The translations under genes and the position numbers were made by a program. A model generated the notes under the pieces. The model was not told the origin of the DNA, did no database searches, and worked only from the letters and a program-made list of their open reading frames with translations. Of a stretch of 21,629 bases of DNA, positions 14,842 to 21,629 are shown one piece after another. Source of the DNA: Synergistaceae bacterium (GTDB taxonomy: Bacteria; Synergistota; Synergistia; Synergistales; Synergistaceae); assembly GCA_031271065.1 (NCBI GenBank), contig JAISWP010000025.1:1-21629 (forward strand). The letters run 5' to 3'. Each line of letters starts with the position of its first letter. The stretch's first letter is position 1.

Positions 14842-15735
14842 TTGAATTTCAGCATGTTCCTGCAGCACTTCACAAACGCGCTTGGGCTCGGCTCCATGTA
14901 CGGGCTGATAGCCATAGGGTACACGATGGTATACGGTATATTGCGCCTCATTAACTTCGCCCACGGCGACATATTCATGCTCGGCGCGTATTTCGTCTTT
15001 TTCGCCACCATACAGTACAAAATTCCGTGGGCCCTGGGGCTTGTCATAGCCGTCCTGGGGGCCACCGCCTGCGGCCTTTTGGTGGACAGGATAGCTTACC
15101 GCCCCCTGCGCGACGCGCCCAGAATATCGGCGCTGATCAGCGCCATCGGCGTGTCGTTTTTCATAGAAAACGCCTCCATCGTCGCTTTTACGGGGGTTCC
15201 CAGAAACGTCATACAGCCGAAACTGCTGATGGAGCCCTTCGCTTTGGGAACAGTCAGGCTGATACCTCTCAGCCTGATGGTGCCGGTGATATCGTTCGTT
15301 CTGGCCGCCGGGCTTCTGTGGGTGATCTACAGGACAAAGCAGGGGCTCGCCATGAGGTCAATCTCCCACGACATAGAGACTACCCGCCTGATGGGGGTAT
15401 CGGTGGATAAGACCATAGCCCTGACCTTTGCCATCGGCTCCGCTCTGGCGGCAGTGGCCGGAATCATGTGGGCGCTGCGCTACCCCAAGGTCGAACCGCT
15501 GATGGGGATGATGCCGGGGTTCAAGGCTTTCATAGCGGCGGTGTTCGGCGGGGTCGGCTCCGTCGCCGGCGCGATGCTCGGAGGACTTTCCCTCGGATTC
15601 ATCGAGATAATGTCGGTGGCTTTTTTCCCGAAGCTCTCCGGCTACAGGGACGCGTTCGCCTTCGTGCTCCTGATAGTGATCCTCCTTGTGAAACCCACCG
15701 GACTTTTGGGCGAGAAGCTGGAGGACAAGATATGA
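14842..15735 (+). CDS. livH: Branched-chain amino acid ABC transporter permease LivH
   Basis: 297 residues with about eight membrane segments. The family signature LGLGSMYGLIAIGYTMVYGILRLINFAHGD covers residues 14-43, and GMMPGFKAFIAAVFGGVGSVAGAMLGG forms the conserved loop in the C-terminal third, ending in LLVKPTGLLGE. It forms the inner-membrane channel with LivM. The TTG start is chosen because GGAGG lies eight bases upstream and the first Met in the frame (residue 5) lacks correct spacing. The stop overlaps the livM ATG (ATGA). Confidence 0.95.
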   Translation: MNFSMFLQHFTNALGLGSMYGLIAIGYTMVYGILRLINFAHGDIFMLGAYFVFFATIQYKIPWALGLVIAVLGATACGLLVDRIAYRPLRDAPRISALISAIGVSFFIENASIVAFTGVPRNVIQPKLLMEPFALGTVRLIPLSLMVPVISFVLAAGLLWVIYRTKQGLAMRSISHDIETTRLMGVSVDKTIALTFAIGSALAAVAGIMWALRYPKVEPLMGMMPGFKAFIAAVFGGVGSVAGAMLGGLSLGFIEIMSVAFFPKLSGYRDAFAFVLLIVILLVKPTGLLGEKLEDKI

Positions 15736-16802
15736 GCGCGGAGCGCGGCGCCAAGAAAGTCAGGAACAGATTTCTCACCGTCCTTGCCATAATCTCTTTT
15801 GCGGTCTTTCTGCAGCAGGCGCCGAACCTGCTGGACGGGTACAAGATACGGATAATGAACATGATCGCGATAAACGCCATACTGGGTCTGAGCCTGAACC
15901 TGATTTACGGCATGGCCGGCATGTTCTCGCTGGGGCACGCCGGGTTCATGGCGGTAGGCGCCTACGTTTCGGCGCTTCTGATACTGACTCCCGCGCAGAA
16001 AACGGCCATGTGGATACTCGACCCGATAGCTCCCTGGCTGCTCGGGGTACACGCCCCCTTCCTGATCTCGATACTGGCGGCGGGCCTGGCCGCGGCTTTT
16101 TTCGGATGGCTCATATCCATGCCGGTGCTCCGGCTGGGCGGCGACTATCTGGGCATAGCGACGCTCGGTTTTTCCGAGATTCTTCGGATACTCATAACCA
16201 ATCTGACGCCCATAACCAACGGCCCTCTCGGGTTGAAGGGCATCCCGGCCCACACCAACCTGCGGGTGAGTTACGGCATCCTTCTCGTCACTCTGTTCTG
16301 CACTGTACGCCTCATGAAAAGCAACTTCGGCAACGTCATAAAAGCCGTGCGGGACGACGAGACGGCGGCGCGGACTATGGGCATCAACACGTTCCAGACC
16401 CGGGTGCTCGCGTTCACGATAGGATGCTTCGGGGCGGGGGTCGGAGGGGCGCTCATGGGCAACATCATCACCACCATAGACCCCAGGATGTTCACAATAA
16501 ACCAGACTTACAACACCCTCATGATAGTCGTCATAGGAGGGCTCGGCTCCATTACGGGAAGCGTCGTGGGCTCCGTTTTGGTGACGGTGATGCTCGAATG
16601 GCTCCGTTTCGTGGAAAACCCGATAATGATAGGCTCCACACAGCTCTTTCTCTCCGGAAAACCAGGCATGAGGATGGTCATATTCTCCCTCCTGCTCATA
16701 GGAGTGATCATATTCAGGAGAGAGGGTGTCATGGGTATGAAGGAGTTCAGCTGGGACCGGCTCTTCTCTTTTTTCAGCAGACAGAGGGGTGACGCGGCGT
16801 GA
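15732..16802 (+). CDS. livM: Branched-chain amino acid ABC transporter permease LivM
   Basis: 356 residues with about eight to ten membrane segments. Recognisable LivM features are INAILGLSLNLIYGMAGMFSLGHAGFMAVGAYVSAL (about 52-87), LRLGGDYLGIATLGFSEILRI, and MIVVIGGLGSITGSVVGSVL (about 262-281). The ATG overlaps the livH stop (ATGA), with GAGG seven bases upstream. The reading frame stays open upstream to 15468 inside livH, but no family similarity lies there. The C-terminal RREGVMGMKEFSWDRLF tail is cytoplasmic. Partner of LivH. Confidence 0.95.
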   Translation: MSAERGAKKVRNRFLTVLAIISFAVFLQQAPNLLDGYKIRIMNMIAINAILGLSLNLIYGMAGMFSLGHAGFMAVGAYVSALLILTPAQKTAMWILDPIAPWLLGVHAPFLISILAAGLAAAFFGWLISMPVLRLGGDYLGIATLGFSEILRILITNLTPITNGPLGLKGIPAHTNLRVSYGILLVTLFCTVRLMKSNFGNVIKAVRDDETAARTMGINTFQTRVLAFTIGCFGAGVGGALMGNIITTIDPRMFTINQTYNTLMIVVIGGLGSITGSVVGSVLVTVMLEWLRFVENPIMIGSTQLFLSGKPGMRMVIFSLLLIGVIIFRREGVMGMKEFSWDRLFSFFSRQRGDAA

Positions 16803-17596
16803 GCGGCCCTGCCCTTTCCCTGCGCGGCCTCGTCCTCCGGTTCGGGGGGTTACTCGCGGTAAACGACCTGACGATGGAGGTCCCCCGCGGCGGCATCGTC
16901 GGGCTCATCGGACCCAACGGCGCCGGCAAGACGTCGGTATTCAACGTCGTCACCGGGTTTTACAAGCCCGCTTCCGGATACGTGGAGTTCTCTCCTCAGG
17001 AGGGCCCGGCCAGAAAGATAACGGGGCTGCCGCCTCACGAAATCTGCCGCGCGGGACTTGCCCGCACGTTCCAGAATATCAGGCTTTTCGGCAATGCGAC
17101 CGCCGTCGAAAACGTGATGGCTGGGGCTTACGTGAGGGAAAAGAGCAGGTGGTGGATGAACATCCTGCCCCTTTTCCCGTCGGCCATGAGAGAGGAACGG
17201 GAGATACGCGAATCCGCCGCCGCGATGCTTGAACGCCTCGGGCTGGAGAAATACATGGACGCCGCCGCCTCGTCGCTGCCTTACGGCGCCCAGAGGCGGC
17301 TCGAAATAGCCAGGGCGCTGTCGACCAAGCCCTCCTTCCTGCTCCTGGACGAACCGGCCGCTGGAATGAACCCTCAGGAGTCCGCCGAACTGCTGACATT
17401 CATCCGGAACCTGCGCGACGAGTTCTCCCTCTCCATCCTTCTGATAGAGCACGATATGAAGGTGGTGATGGGGGTCTGCGAGCACATCTGGGTGCTGGAT
17501 CAGGGCAGTCTCATCGCGAACGGGAAGCCTGACGAGATAAAAAAAGACCCGAGGGTCATAGAGGCGTACCTGGGCAAGGAGGCCGCCAATGCTTGA
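16799..17596 (+). CDS. livG: Branched-chain amino acid ABC transporter ATPase LivG
   Basis: 265 residues. Walker A GPNGAGKT (38-45), Q loop at Q92 in ARTFQNIRLF (typical of LivG), signature LPYGAQRRLEIARAL (160-174), Walker B LLLDEPAAGM (181-190) and switch H218. The LPYG signature in place of LSGG is normal for LivG. It has the family's inserted helical segment at about 110-140. The GTG start overlaps the livM stop as GTGA. Powers import together with LivF. Confidence 0.96.
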   Translation: MSGPALSLRGLVLRFGGLLAVNDLTMEVPRGGIVGLIGPNGAGKTSVFNVVTGFYKPASGYVEFSPQEGPARKITGLPPHEICRAGLARTFQNIRLFGNATAVENVMAGAYVREKSRWWMNILPLFPSAMREEREIRESAAAMLERLGLEKYMDAAASSLPYGAQRRLEIARALSTKPSFLLLDEPAAGMNPQESAELLTFIRNLRDEFSLSILLIEHDMKVVMGVCEHIWVLDQGSLIANGKPDEIKKDPRVIEAYLGKEAANA

Positions 17597-18308
17597 GATA
17601 AAAAATCTGAACGTATGGTACGGGGCCATCCATGCCGTACACGACATCTCGATGTCCATCGCCCGCGGCGAGATAGTGACACTCATAGGGGCGAACGGGG
17701 CGGGCAAGAGCAGCACTATCCGCGCTATTGCCGGACTGGTCAAAGGCGCGAAAGGTCAGGTGACCTGGACCGGAAAGGACGGCCGCCCTGTGCAGCTGCT
17801 CGGCAGACCGCCCGAATACATGGTGAAACTGGGCATCTCGCTCTCGCCGGAGGGACGCCGGATACTCCCTCAGCTGACCGTGGAGGAAAATCTGATGCTA
17901 GGCGCGTACATCCGCAGCGACAAGGACGGGATACAGGCGGACATCGAATACTGTTACAGGCTCTTTCCCCGCCTGAAGGAAAGACGCGGTCAGAAGGGAG
18001 GCACCCTTTCGGGCGGCGAGCAGCAGATGCTCGCGGTCGCCCGGGCGCTGATGAGCCATCCCGATCTGCTCATGCTTGACGAGCCGTCGCTGGGGCTCGC
18101 CCCGATACTCGTGGAGGAAGTGTTCGCCACGATAAGCGAGATCAACAGGGAGGGGCGCACGATCCTCTTAGTCGAGCAGAACGCGTACGCCGCTCTCAGG
18201 ATAGCCCGCAAAGCCTATGTGCTGGAGACCGGCGCCATAACGCTTCAGGGGACCGGCGCGGAACTGCTCGAGAATCCGAAGGTAAAAGAAGCGTACCTCG
18301 GCGGATGA
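17589..18308 (+). CDS. livF: Branched-chain amino acid ABC transporter ATPase LivF
   Basis: 239 residues. Walker A GANGAGKS (34-41), the LivF-specific SPEGRRILPQLTVEENLMLGAY region (86-107), signature LSGGEQQMLAVARAL (140-154), Walker B LLMLDEPSLGLAP (160-172) and a final EAYLGG typical of the subfamily. The ATG lies inside the end of livG (8-base overlap), with AAGGAGG six bases upstream. Last gene of the transporter operon. No terminator separates its stop from the serine-operon promoter 18 bases downstream, so read-through into that leader is possible. Confidence 0.96.
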   Translation: MLEIKNLNVWYGAIHAVHDISMSIARGEIVTLIGANGAGKSSTIRAIAGLVKGAKGQVTWTGKDGRPVQLLGRPPEYMVKLGISLSPEGRRILPQLTVEENLMLGAYIRSDKDGIQADIEYCYRLFPRLKERRGQKGGTLSGGEQQMLAVARALMSHPDLLMLDEPSLGLAPILVEEVFATISEINREGRTILLVEQNAYAALRIARKAYVLETGAITLQGTGAELLENPKVKEAYLGG

Positions 18309-18325
18309 CGCGATATGCCGTCCTG

Positions 18326-18354
18326 TTGACATATAGCCCCCGAGATGATATAAG
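18326..18354 (+). promoter_or_regulatory. Near-consensus promoter of the serine operon leader
   Basis: TTGACA (18326-18331), a 17-base spacer, and TATAAG (18349-18354): 11 of 12 consensus positions with ideal spacing, the best promoter in the window. The expected start of transcription is near 18360-18361, only three or four bases before the ATG of the serine-rich leader ORF. Confidence 0.85.
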
Positions 18355-18363
18355 TTGACAGCT

Positions 18364-18474
18364 ATGAACAAATCGTCTGACGCAAACTTTGCAGGTTGTC
18401 TTTCATCCAGTTCCTCCGCCCGTTCGGCCGGAGGTTCTTCCGGTATGGGCCGGTTCCACGCCTCGGAGGATTGA
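18364..18474 (+). CDS. Serine-rich leader peptide (putative attenuator peptide of the serine operon)
   Basis: A 36-codon ORF, too short for ordinary gene callers. The peptide starts MNKSSDANFAGCL, then has five serines in a row at codons 14-18 (TCA TCC AGT TCC TCC, 18403-18417). In total 11 codons are Ser (4, 5, 14-18, 21, 25, 26, 34), five are Gly (11, 23, 24, 27, 29) and one is Cys (12): 17 of 36 belong to the serine family, Gly and Cys being made from Ser. Every Ser codon except AGC is used, so all main tRNA-Ser classes would be sampled. It begins three or four bases after the predicted transcription start, so it would be translated leaderless or nearly so; no ribosome binding site is visible. 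The stop (18472-18474) is 43 bases before an intrinsic terminator, and the next genes make serine. The inferred role is ribosome-mediated attenuation, a regulatory peptide with no function of its own. Confidence 0.75.
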   Translation: MNKSSDANFAGCLSSSSSARSAGGSSGMGRFHASED

Positions 18475-18517
18475 GCGACGCAGAGTTACAGGCGGCAGCG
18501 ATAATCAGGACAGAGAC

Positions 18518-18551
18518 GGGGGGCCGACGCAGGATTCGGCCCCTCTTTTTT
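18518..18551 (+). terminator. Intrinsic terminator (attenuator) in the serine operon leader
   Basis: Stem GGGGGCCGA (18519-18527) with TCGGCCCCT (18536-18544): an 8-bp perfect GC core plus a flanking G-U pair and G18518-C18545, an 8-base loop, then six T (18546-18551). It lies 41 bases before the aminotransferase start, downstream of the only good promoter, so it must be overcome for expression. TCGGCC at 18424-18429 is perfectly complementary to its 5' arm, and GGGCCG at 18447-18452 to its 3' arm. Both segments lie inside the leader ORF just after the serine run and can also pair with each other, giving competing folds. Confidence 0.88.
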
Positions 18552-18592
18552 GCGGCGCTTTTAAAAAATATTTTTACATGGAGGGACTGACT

Positions 18593-19723
18593 GTGAAAAG
18601 ATATCTGATGACTCCCGGACCCGTGCCTGTACCGGATGAAGTGTCCTTGGCGGAGGCCCGTCCGCTGATAGGACACAGAGGAGCCGATTTTTCGGCGCTC
18701 TTTACCCGCATCGAGGACAAGCTGTCGCGGCTTCTCCGAAGCTCCGGCAAAACGGTGATATTCCCCTCGTCGGGGACGGGCGCTCTGGAAAGCCTCGCGG
18801 TCAATTTCACCGGGCCGGACACCAAGGTCGTCTCCGTGTCCTGCGGGGTATTCGGGGACAGGTTCCGCGAGATAACGGCCCTCACCGGCGCCGTCATGGT
18901 GAACGTGGACGTGACGCCCGGCGAGGCAGCCGCGCCGGAGACGGCGGCGAAAGCCGTCGCGGAAAATCCCGACGCGTCCGTGCTGCTGCTCACTCAGAAC
19001 GAAACATCCACCGGGGTATTCAACCGGATAGACGAGATCATATCCGCTCTGCCGAAAAACCGCCCTCTGGTGCTGGTGGACGGAGTGAGTTCCGTGGGCG
19101 CCATGCCCTGCTTCCCGGAAGCCTGGGGCATAGACGGACTGGCGGCCGCATCTCAGAAGGGACTGCTCACGCCTCCCGGCCTCGGCCTGGTATGGCTCTC
19201 GGAACGGGGCTGGGACGCGGTATCGAAGAGAAAACGGAGCAGCTACTACTTCGACCTCATACGCCAGAAGAAGGACCTCGACAAAGAAGCCCCCGAGAAT
19301 CCCTACACGCCCCCGGTATCGCTCTACTTCGCGCTTGACGCGGCGCTCGACGCGGTATGCTCGGAGGGCTGGTTCGCCCTGCGAGCCCGCGCCGCCCGCT
19401 CCCTTGCCGCCGGCATAGAGGCCCTGGGTTTCGAACTGCTGGTGAAAGATGAAAAATACCGCTCACCCGGCGTCACCGCCTTCTCTCATCCGTCCGGCTG
19501 CACCTCCGAGACGGCTAAGGCGCTGAAAGCCCTCGGGGTCGAACCGGCGGGGGGACAGGGCAGGTTCAAGGGCAGGCTCATCAGGATGTCTCACTATCAC
19601 GACGTCAGGTGGCCCGAGATATCTCTGGCGCTGGGAAGCCTTTACGCGGCCCTGGGTGAGCGCCGCAGCGGCGCGGGCGATTTCATGAAACGGGCGTTCG
19701 AGGTGTGGGAGGAATCGAGATGA
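18593..19723 (+). CDS. Class V aminotransferase, probable phosphoserine (or serine/alanine-glyoxylate) aminotransferase
   Basis: 376 residues, PLP fold type I, class V. The alanine-glyoxylate/serine-pyruvate subfamily is indicated by MTPGPVPVPDEV at the N-terminus, FPSSGTGALES (57-67), TQNETSTGV (134-142), LVDGVSSVGA (161-170) and the Schiff-base lysine K189 in AASQKGLLTPPGL. It is not a classical SerC. Placed directly before serA (ATGA overlap), it most likely converts 3-phosphohydroxypyruvate to phosphoserine; homologues of this subfamily do this in organisms lacking SerC, such as methanogens (MJ0959). Serine- or alanine-glyoxylate transamination is the alternative. The GTG start at 18593 is chosen because GGAGGG lies seven bases upstream; the in-frame ATG at 18578 overlaps that site. 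The frame stays open upstream to 18389 through the terminator, but that part is not coding. Confidence 0.88.
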   Translation: MKRYLMTPGPVPVPDEVSLAEARPLIGHRGADFSALFTRIEDKLSRLLRSSGKTVIFPSSGTGALESLAVNFTGPDTKVVSVSCGVFGDRFREITALTGAVMVNVDVTPGEAAAPETAAKAVAENPDASVLLLTQNETSTGVFNRIDEIISALPKNRPLVLVDGVSSVGAMPCFPEAWGIDGLAAASQKGLLTPPGLGLVWLSERGWDAVSKRKRSSYYFDLIRQKKDLDKEAPENPYTPPVSLYFALDAALDAVCSEGWFALRARAARSLAAGIEALGFELLVKDEKYRSPGVTAFSHPSGCTSETAKALKALGVEPAGGQGRFKGRLIRMSHYHDVRWPEISLALGSLYAALGERRSGAGDFMKRAFEVWEESR

Positions 19724-21372
19724 GCGGGCATACTTTCAGGATAATAATCCCGGAAGCCCTGGGCGACGAGGGAGTGCGGATGCTCAAGGACGCTCCGGAC
19801 GCGGACGCCGACATCCGGGTCGGGATCACCAAGCCGGACCTTTTGAAAATAATAGGCCATTACGACGCCATAATAACGAGAAGCGGCACGTCCATGGACA
19901 AGGAAGCGATAGCCGCGGCCAGCCGTCTGAAGGTCATTGCCAGGGCGGGGGTCGGGGTCGACAACGTGGACATACAGGAGGCGAGCAGGCGCGGGATAGT
20001 GGTGATCAACGCCCCGACCGGCAACACCCTGGCGGCCGCGGAGCATACAATGGCCCTGCTGCTGGCCTTGATGAGACACATACCCCAGGCCTGCGCCTCT
20101 CTGACGCGGGGCGAGTGGAACCGCAAACGCTTCACCGGGCATCAGCTAAGCGGCAGGAAGATTCTGATAATAGGCCTCGGCAGGATAGGGACTCAAGTTG
20201 GGATCAGGTGCCGGGCCTTTGGCATGGAAGTCCTGGGTTACGACCCTTACGTGCCGGAGAAAAAAGCCGCCGAGTTCGGTTTCCAGAAGGTGACGGATCT
20301 GGCAGGCGCCCTCTCCCTGGCCGACGTCGTCTCCGTCCACGTTCCGATAACCGACGAGACTCACTGCGTCATCAGCGAGAAGATGCTGCGGGCGATGAAA
20401 CAGGGCTCGTACCTGATAAACTGCGCCCGCGGCGGAATAGTCGACGAGGCGGCCTGCGCCCAGGCGCTGCGGGACGGGCGGCTCGCCGGAGCGGCGTTCG
20501 ACGTGTTCACCCAGGAGCCGCCGAGCGCTGATAACCCGCTCTTCGCCGACGACATAGCGGATAAGGTCGTGCTGTCGCCCCACCTGGGGGCGACGACTGT
20601 GGAAGCCCAGACCGAGGTCGCCCGCATCGCCGTGGGCAACGCGCTGGCGGCGCTCCGCGGCGAACAGTACGATTACGCGGTCAACCTTCCCTTCATGGAA
20701 CAGCATCTCGGGGATATGCAGAAAAAATTCGTCCGCCTTGCCAGAAAGATGGGCATACTCGCCGCCAAGCTCACAGAAAACGACGGCGGTCCCGCGGTGA
20801 AGTGCCGCGTGATGCTCAGGGGCGAGGCTCTGAACGACGAGGACGCTCCGGGCAACAGGAACAGGCCCTACACGATAGCGGTCATAAAGGGCCTGCTCGA
20901 AGTCACCCACGGACCTGAGACGAACTACATGATAGCCCCGATACTCGCGGCCGAAAGAGGCATCGCGATCGAGGAAAGTTTCGGGGAATCCAGGACATAT
21001 CACAATCTCATAGAGGTCACGGTTGAGACGCAGAGTTCGTCGCAGACCATATTCGGCACCATAACCGAGGAAGGACGGCAGCATATAGTCAGGGTGAACG
21101 ACTACTGGATCGACTTCAATCCCCACGGACAGCTGCTGATATTCCAGAACCACGACCGCCCCGGAGTCATCGGCAAGGTGGGAAACCTGCTCGGAGCGGC
21201 GGCGGTCAACATAGCCAACTTCTCCCTGGGGCGCAAGGAGTCCAGCGGACTGGCCCTTGCCGTCATGGAGGTGGACGGGGTCATCTCCAGAGAGCTGCTG
21301 GATTCGGTGGAGCGCGACGGAGACATGATCTGGGCCGCTACGGTGATGTTCAGCGGAGAGGACCCGCAATGA
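19720..21372 (+). CDS. serA: D-3-phosphoglycerate dehydrogenase (long, ACT-domain form)
   Basis: 550 residues, first step of serine synthesis (3-phosphoglycerate to 3-phosphohydroxypyruvate with NAD+). The nucleotide-binding motif is GLGRIG (152-157), with D175 probably holding the NAD ribose. The catalytic triad is R237 (NCARGGIVDE), E266 (TQEPP) and H288 (SPHLGATT). An intervening allosteric substrate-binding (ASB) domain spans about 325-465, and an ACT domain about 473-545 (LLIFQNHDRPGVIGKVGNLLG), as in type I enzymes that serine often inhibits. The ATG at 19720 overlaps the aminotransferase stop, with GGAGG seven bases upstream; an ATG five codons earlier lacks a site. Expression should thus be controlled by the leader attenuator, and activity probably by the ACT/ASB domains. 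Confidence 0.95.
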   Translation: MSGHTFRIIIPEALGDEGVRMLKDAPDADADIRVGITKPDLLKIIGHYDAIITRSGTSMDKEAIAAASRLKVIARAGVGVDNVDIQEASRRGIVVINAPTGNTLAAAEHTMALLLALMRHIPQACASLTRGEWNRKRFTGHQLSGRKILIIGLGRIGTQVGIRCRAFGMEVLGYDPYVPEKKAAEFGFQKVTDLAGALSLADVVSVHVPITDETHCVISEKMLRAMKQGSYLINCARGGIVDEAACAQALRDGRLAGAAFDVFTQEPPSADNPLFADDIADKVVLSPHLGATTVEAQTEVARIAVGNALAALRGEQYDYAVNLPFMEQHLGDMQKKFVRLARKMGILAAKLTENDGGPAVKCRVMLRGEALNDEDAPGNRNRPYTIAVIKGLLEVTHGPETNYMIAPILAAERGIAIEESFGESRTYHNLIEVTVETQSSSQTIFGTITEEGRQHIVRVNDYWIDFNPHGQLLIFQNHDRPGVIGKVGNLLGAAAVNIANFSLGRKESSGLALAVMEVDGVISRELLDSVERDGDMIWAATVMFSGEDPQ

Positions 21373-21629
21373 GATTTTTCATAATACGCCACGGGGAGAC
21401 GGCCTGGAACGCGGAAGGCCGTTTCCAGGGCCGTATGGACACGGAGCTGAACGAACGGGGGATGAGGCAGTCGGAGCTGGCGGCCGCGTATCTGGCGGGG
21501 CACAGGTTCGACGCCGTGACATCGAGCCCCCTCAAGCGGGCCCTCTTTGCCGCGGAGAAGATAGCCGGCGCCTGCGGCGTCTCTGAAGTGGAGATCGTCC
21601 CCGGTTTCACGGAGATCAGCCACGGTGAC
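21369..21629 (+). CDS. Histidine phosphatase superfamily protein, partial; candidate metal-independent phosphoserine phosphatase
   Basis: The first 87 codons, running off the window end without a stop. The N-terminus has the catalytic RHGETAWN (R7, nucleophile H8), then GRFQGRMDTELNERG, SSPLKRA with phosphate-binding R57, and FTEISHGD with the acid residue E82: the cofactor-independent phosphoglycerate mutase/phosphatase branch. The ATG overlaps the serA stop (ATGA), so it is translationally coupled. A histidine-phosphatase-type phosphoserine phosphatase (PspA) is known from Hydrogenobacter and occurs in other phyla lacking SerB. The position right after serA and an aminotransferase suggests the same role here. 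An unrelated broad-specificity or alpha-ribazole phosphatase remains possible until the C-terminal half is seen. Confidence 0.85.
   Translation, partial: MRFFIIRHGETAWNAEGRFQGRMDTELNERGMRQSELAAAYLAGHRFDAVTSSPLKRALFAAEKIAGACGVSEVEIVPGFTEISHGD

Noticed and set aside
15468..15731. Longer LivM starting inside livH
   Set aside because: The upstream frame translates to Gly/Arg-rich shadow sequence of livH; the ATG at 15732 with ATGA overlap matches the family N-terminus.
18361..18551. T-box riboswitch or 6S-like RNA in the serine leader
   Set aside because: No T-box consensus (AGGGUGGNACCGCG) is present. A long rod fold is possible, as in 6S RNA, but the Ser-rich ORF and adjacent serine genes make attenuation the simpler reading. 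An independent small RNA is not fully excluded.
18389..18592. Upstream extension of the aminotransferase frame
   Set aside because: It runs through the terminator hairpin and T tract, while the Ser-rich ORF in another frame and the GGAGGG-GTG start at 18593 explain the region better.

Overview
The window looks like a GC-rich, amino-acid-fermenting anaerobe, most likely a Synergistota (Synergistaceae-type) bacterium. This is an inference from the gene set (ABC importers of the branched-chain amino acid type, acetate kinase, phosphorylated serine pathway with a class V aminotransferase), the codon use and the dense ATGA/GTGA-overlapping operons. No rRNA, tRNA, CRISPR array, prophage or insertion sequence was seen.

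Layout. (1) 1-411: a bacteriohemerythrin on the + strand. (2) 8343 down to 594 (- strand): a tight six-gene operon behind a TATAAT promoter. It encodes a fused double ATPase, two permeases, a small membrane-anchored protein of unknown function, a FIST-domain sensor and a soluble hybrid histidine kinase. No substrate-binding protein is present. (3) 11061 down to 8474 (- strand): acetate kinase, YceD/DUF177, ribosomal protein L32 and a diacylglycerol-kinase-family protein. (4) 11130-13470 (+): tRNA-Met cytidine acetate ligase (divergent from ackA), a secreted mini-protein with a His/Cys metal-site pattern, a RhiA-like protein and a possible tiny coupled ORF. (5) 13599-18308 (+): a complete branched-chain amino acid ABC importer, livJ-H-M-G-F, with a terminator-like hairpin after the binding-protein gene. 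(6) 18326-21629 (+): a serine biosynthesis operon with a class V aminotransferase, a long ACT-domain SerA and the start of a histidine-phosphatase-family protein that could be a metal-independent phosphoserine phosphatase.

The most striking find is the 5' leader of the serine operon. A near-consensus promoter (TTGACA-N17-TATAAG, 18326-18354) is followed almost at once by a 36-codon ORF (18364-18474). It has 11 serine codons, five of them consecutive and of three tRNA classes, plus five glycine and one cysteine codon. A strong intrinsic terminator (18518-18551) lies between this ORF and the aminotransferase gene. Both arms of the terminator have 6-nt perfect complements inside the leader ORF. 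This is the architecture of ribosome-mediated transcription attenuation, here apparently tuned to serine. I know of no described serine leader-peptide attenuator of this kind, but I could not search.

How the genes work together. Amino acids are imported by the Liv system. Acetate kinase makes ATP from acetyl phosphate. TmcAL uses acetate for tRNA modification. The serine operon makes serine from 3-phosphoglycerate, apparently under supply-sensing control. The FIST/kinase pair co-encoded with a transporter suggests intracellular sensing of the imported solute, or, by analogy with NosP/NahK, of a gas.
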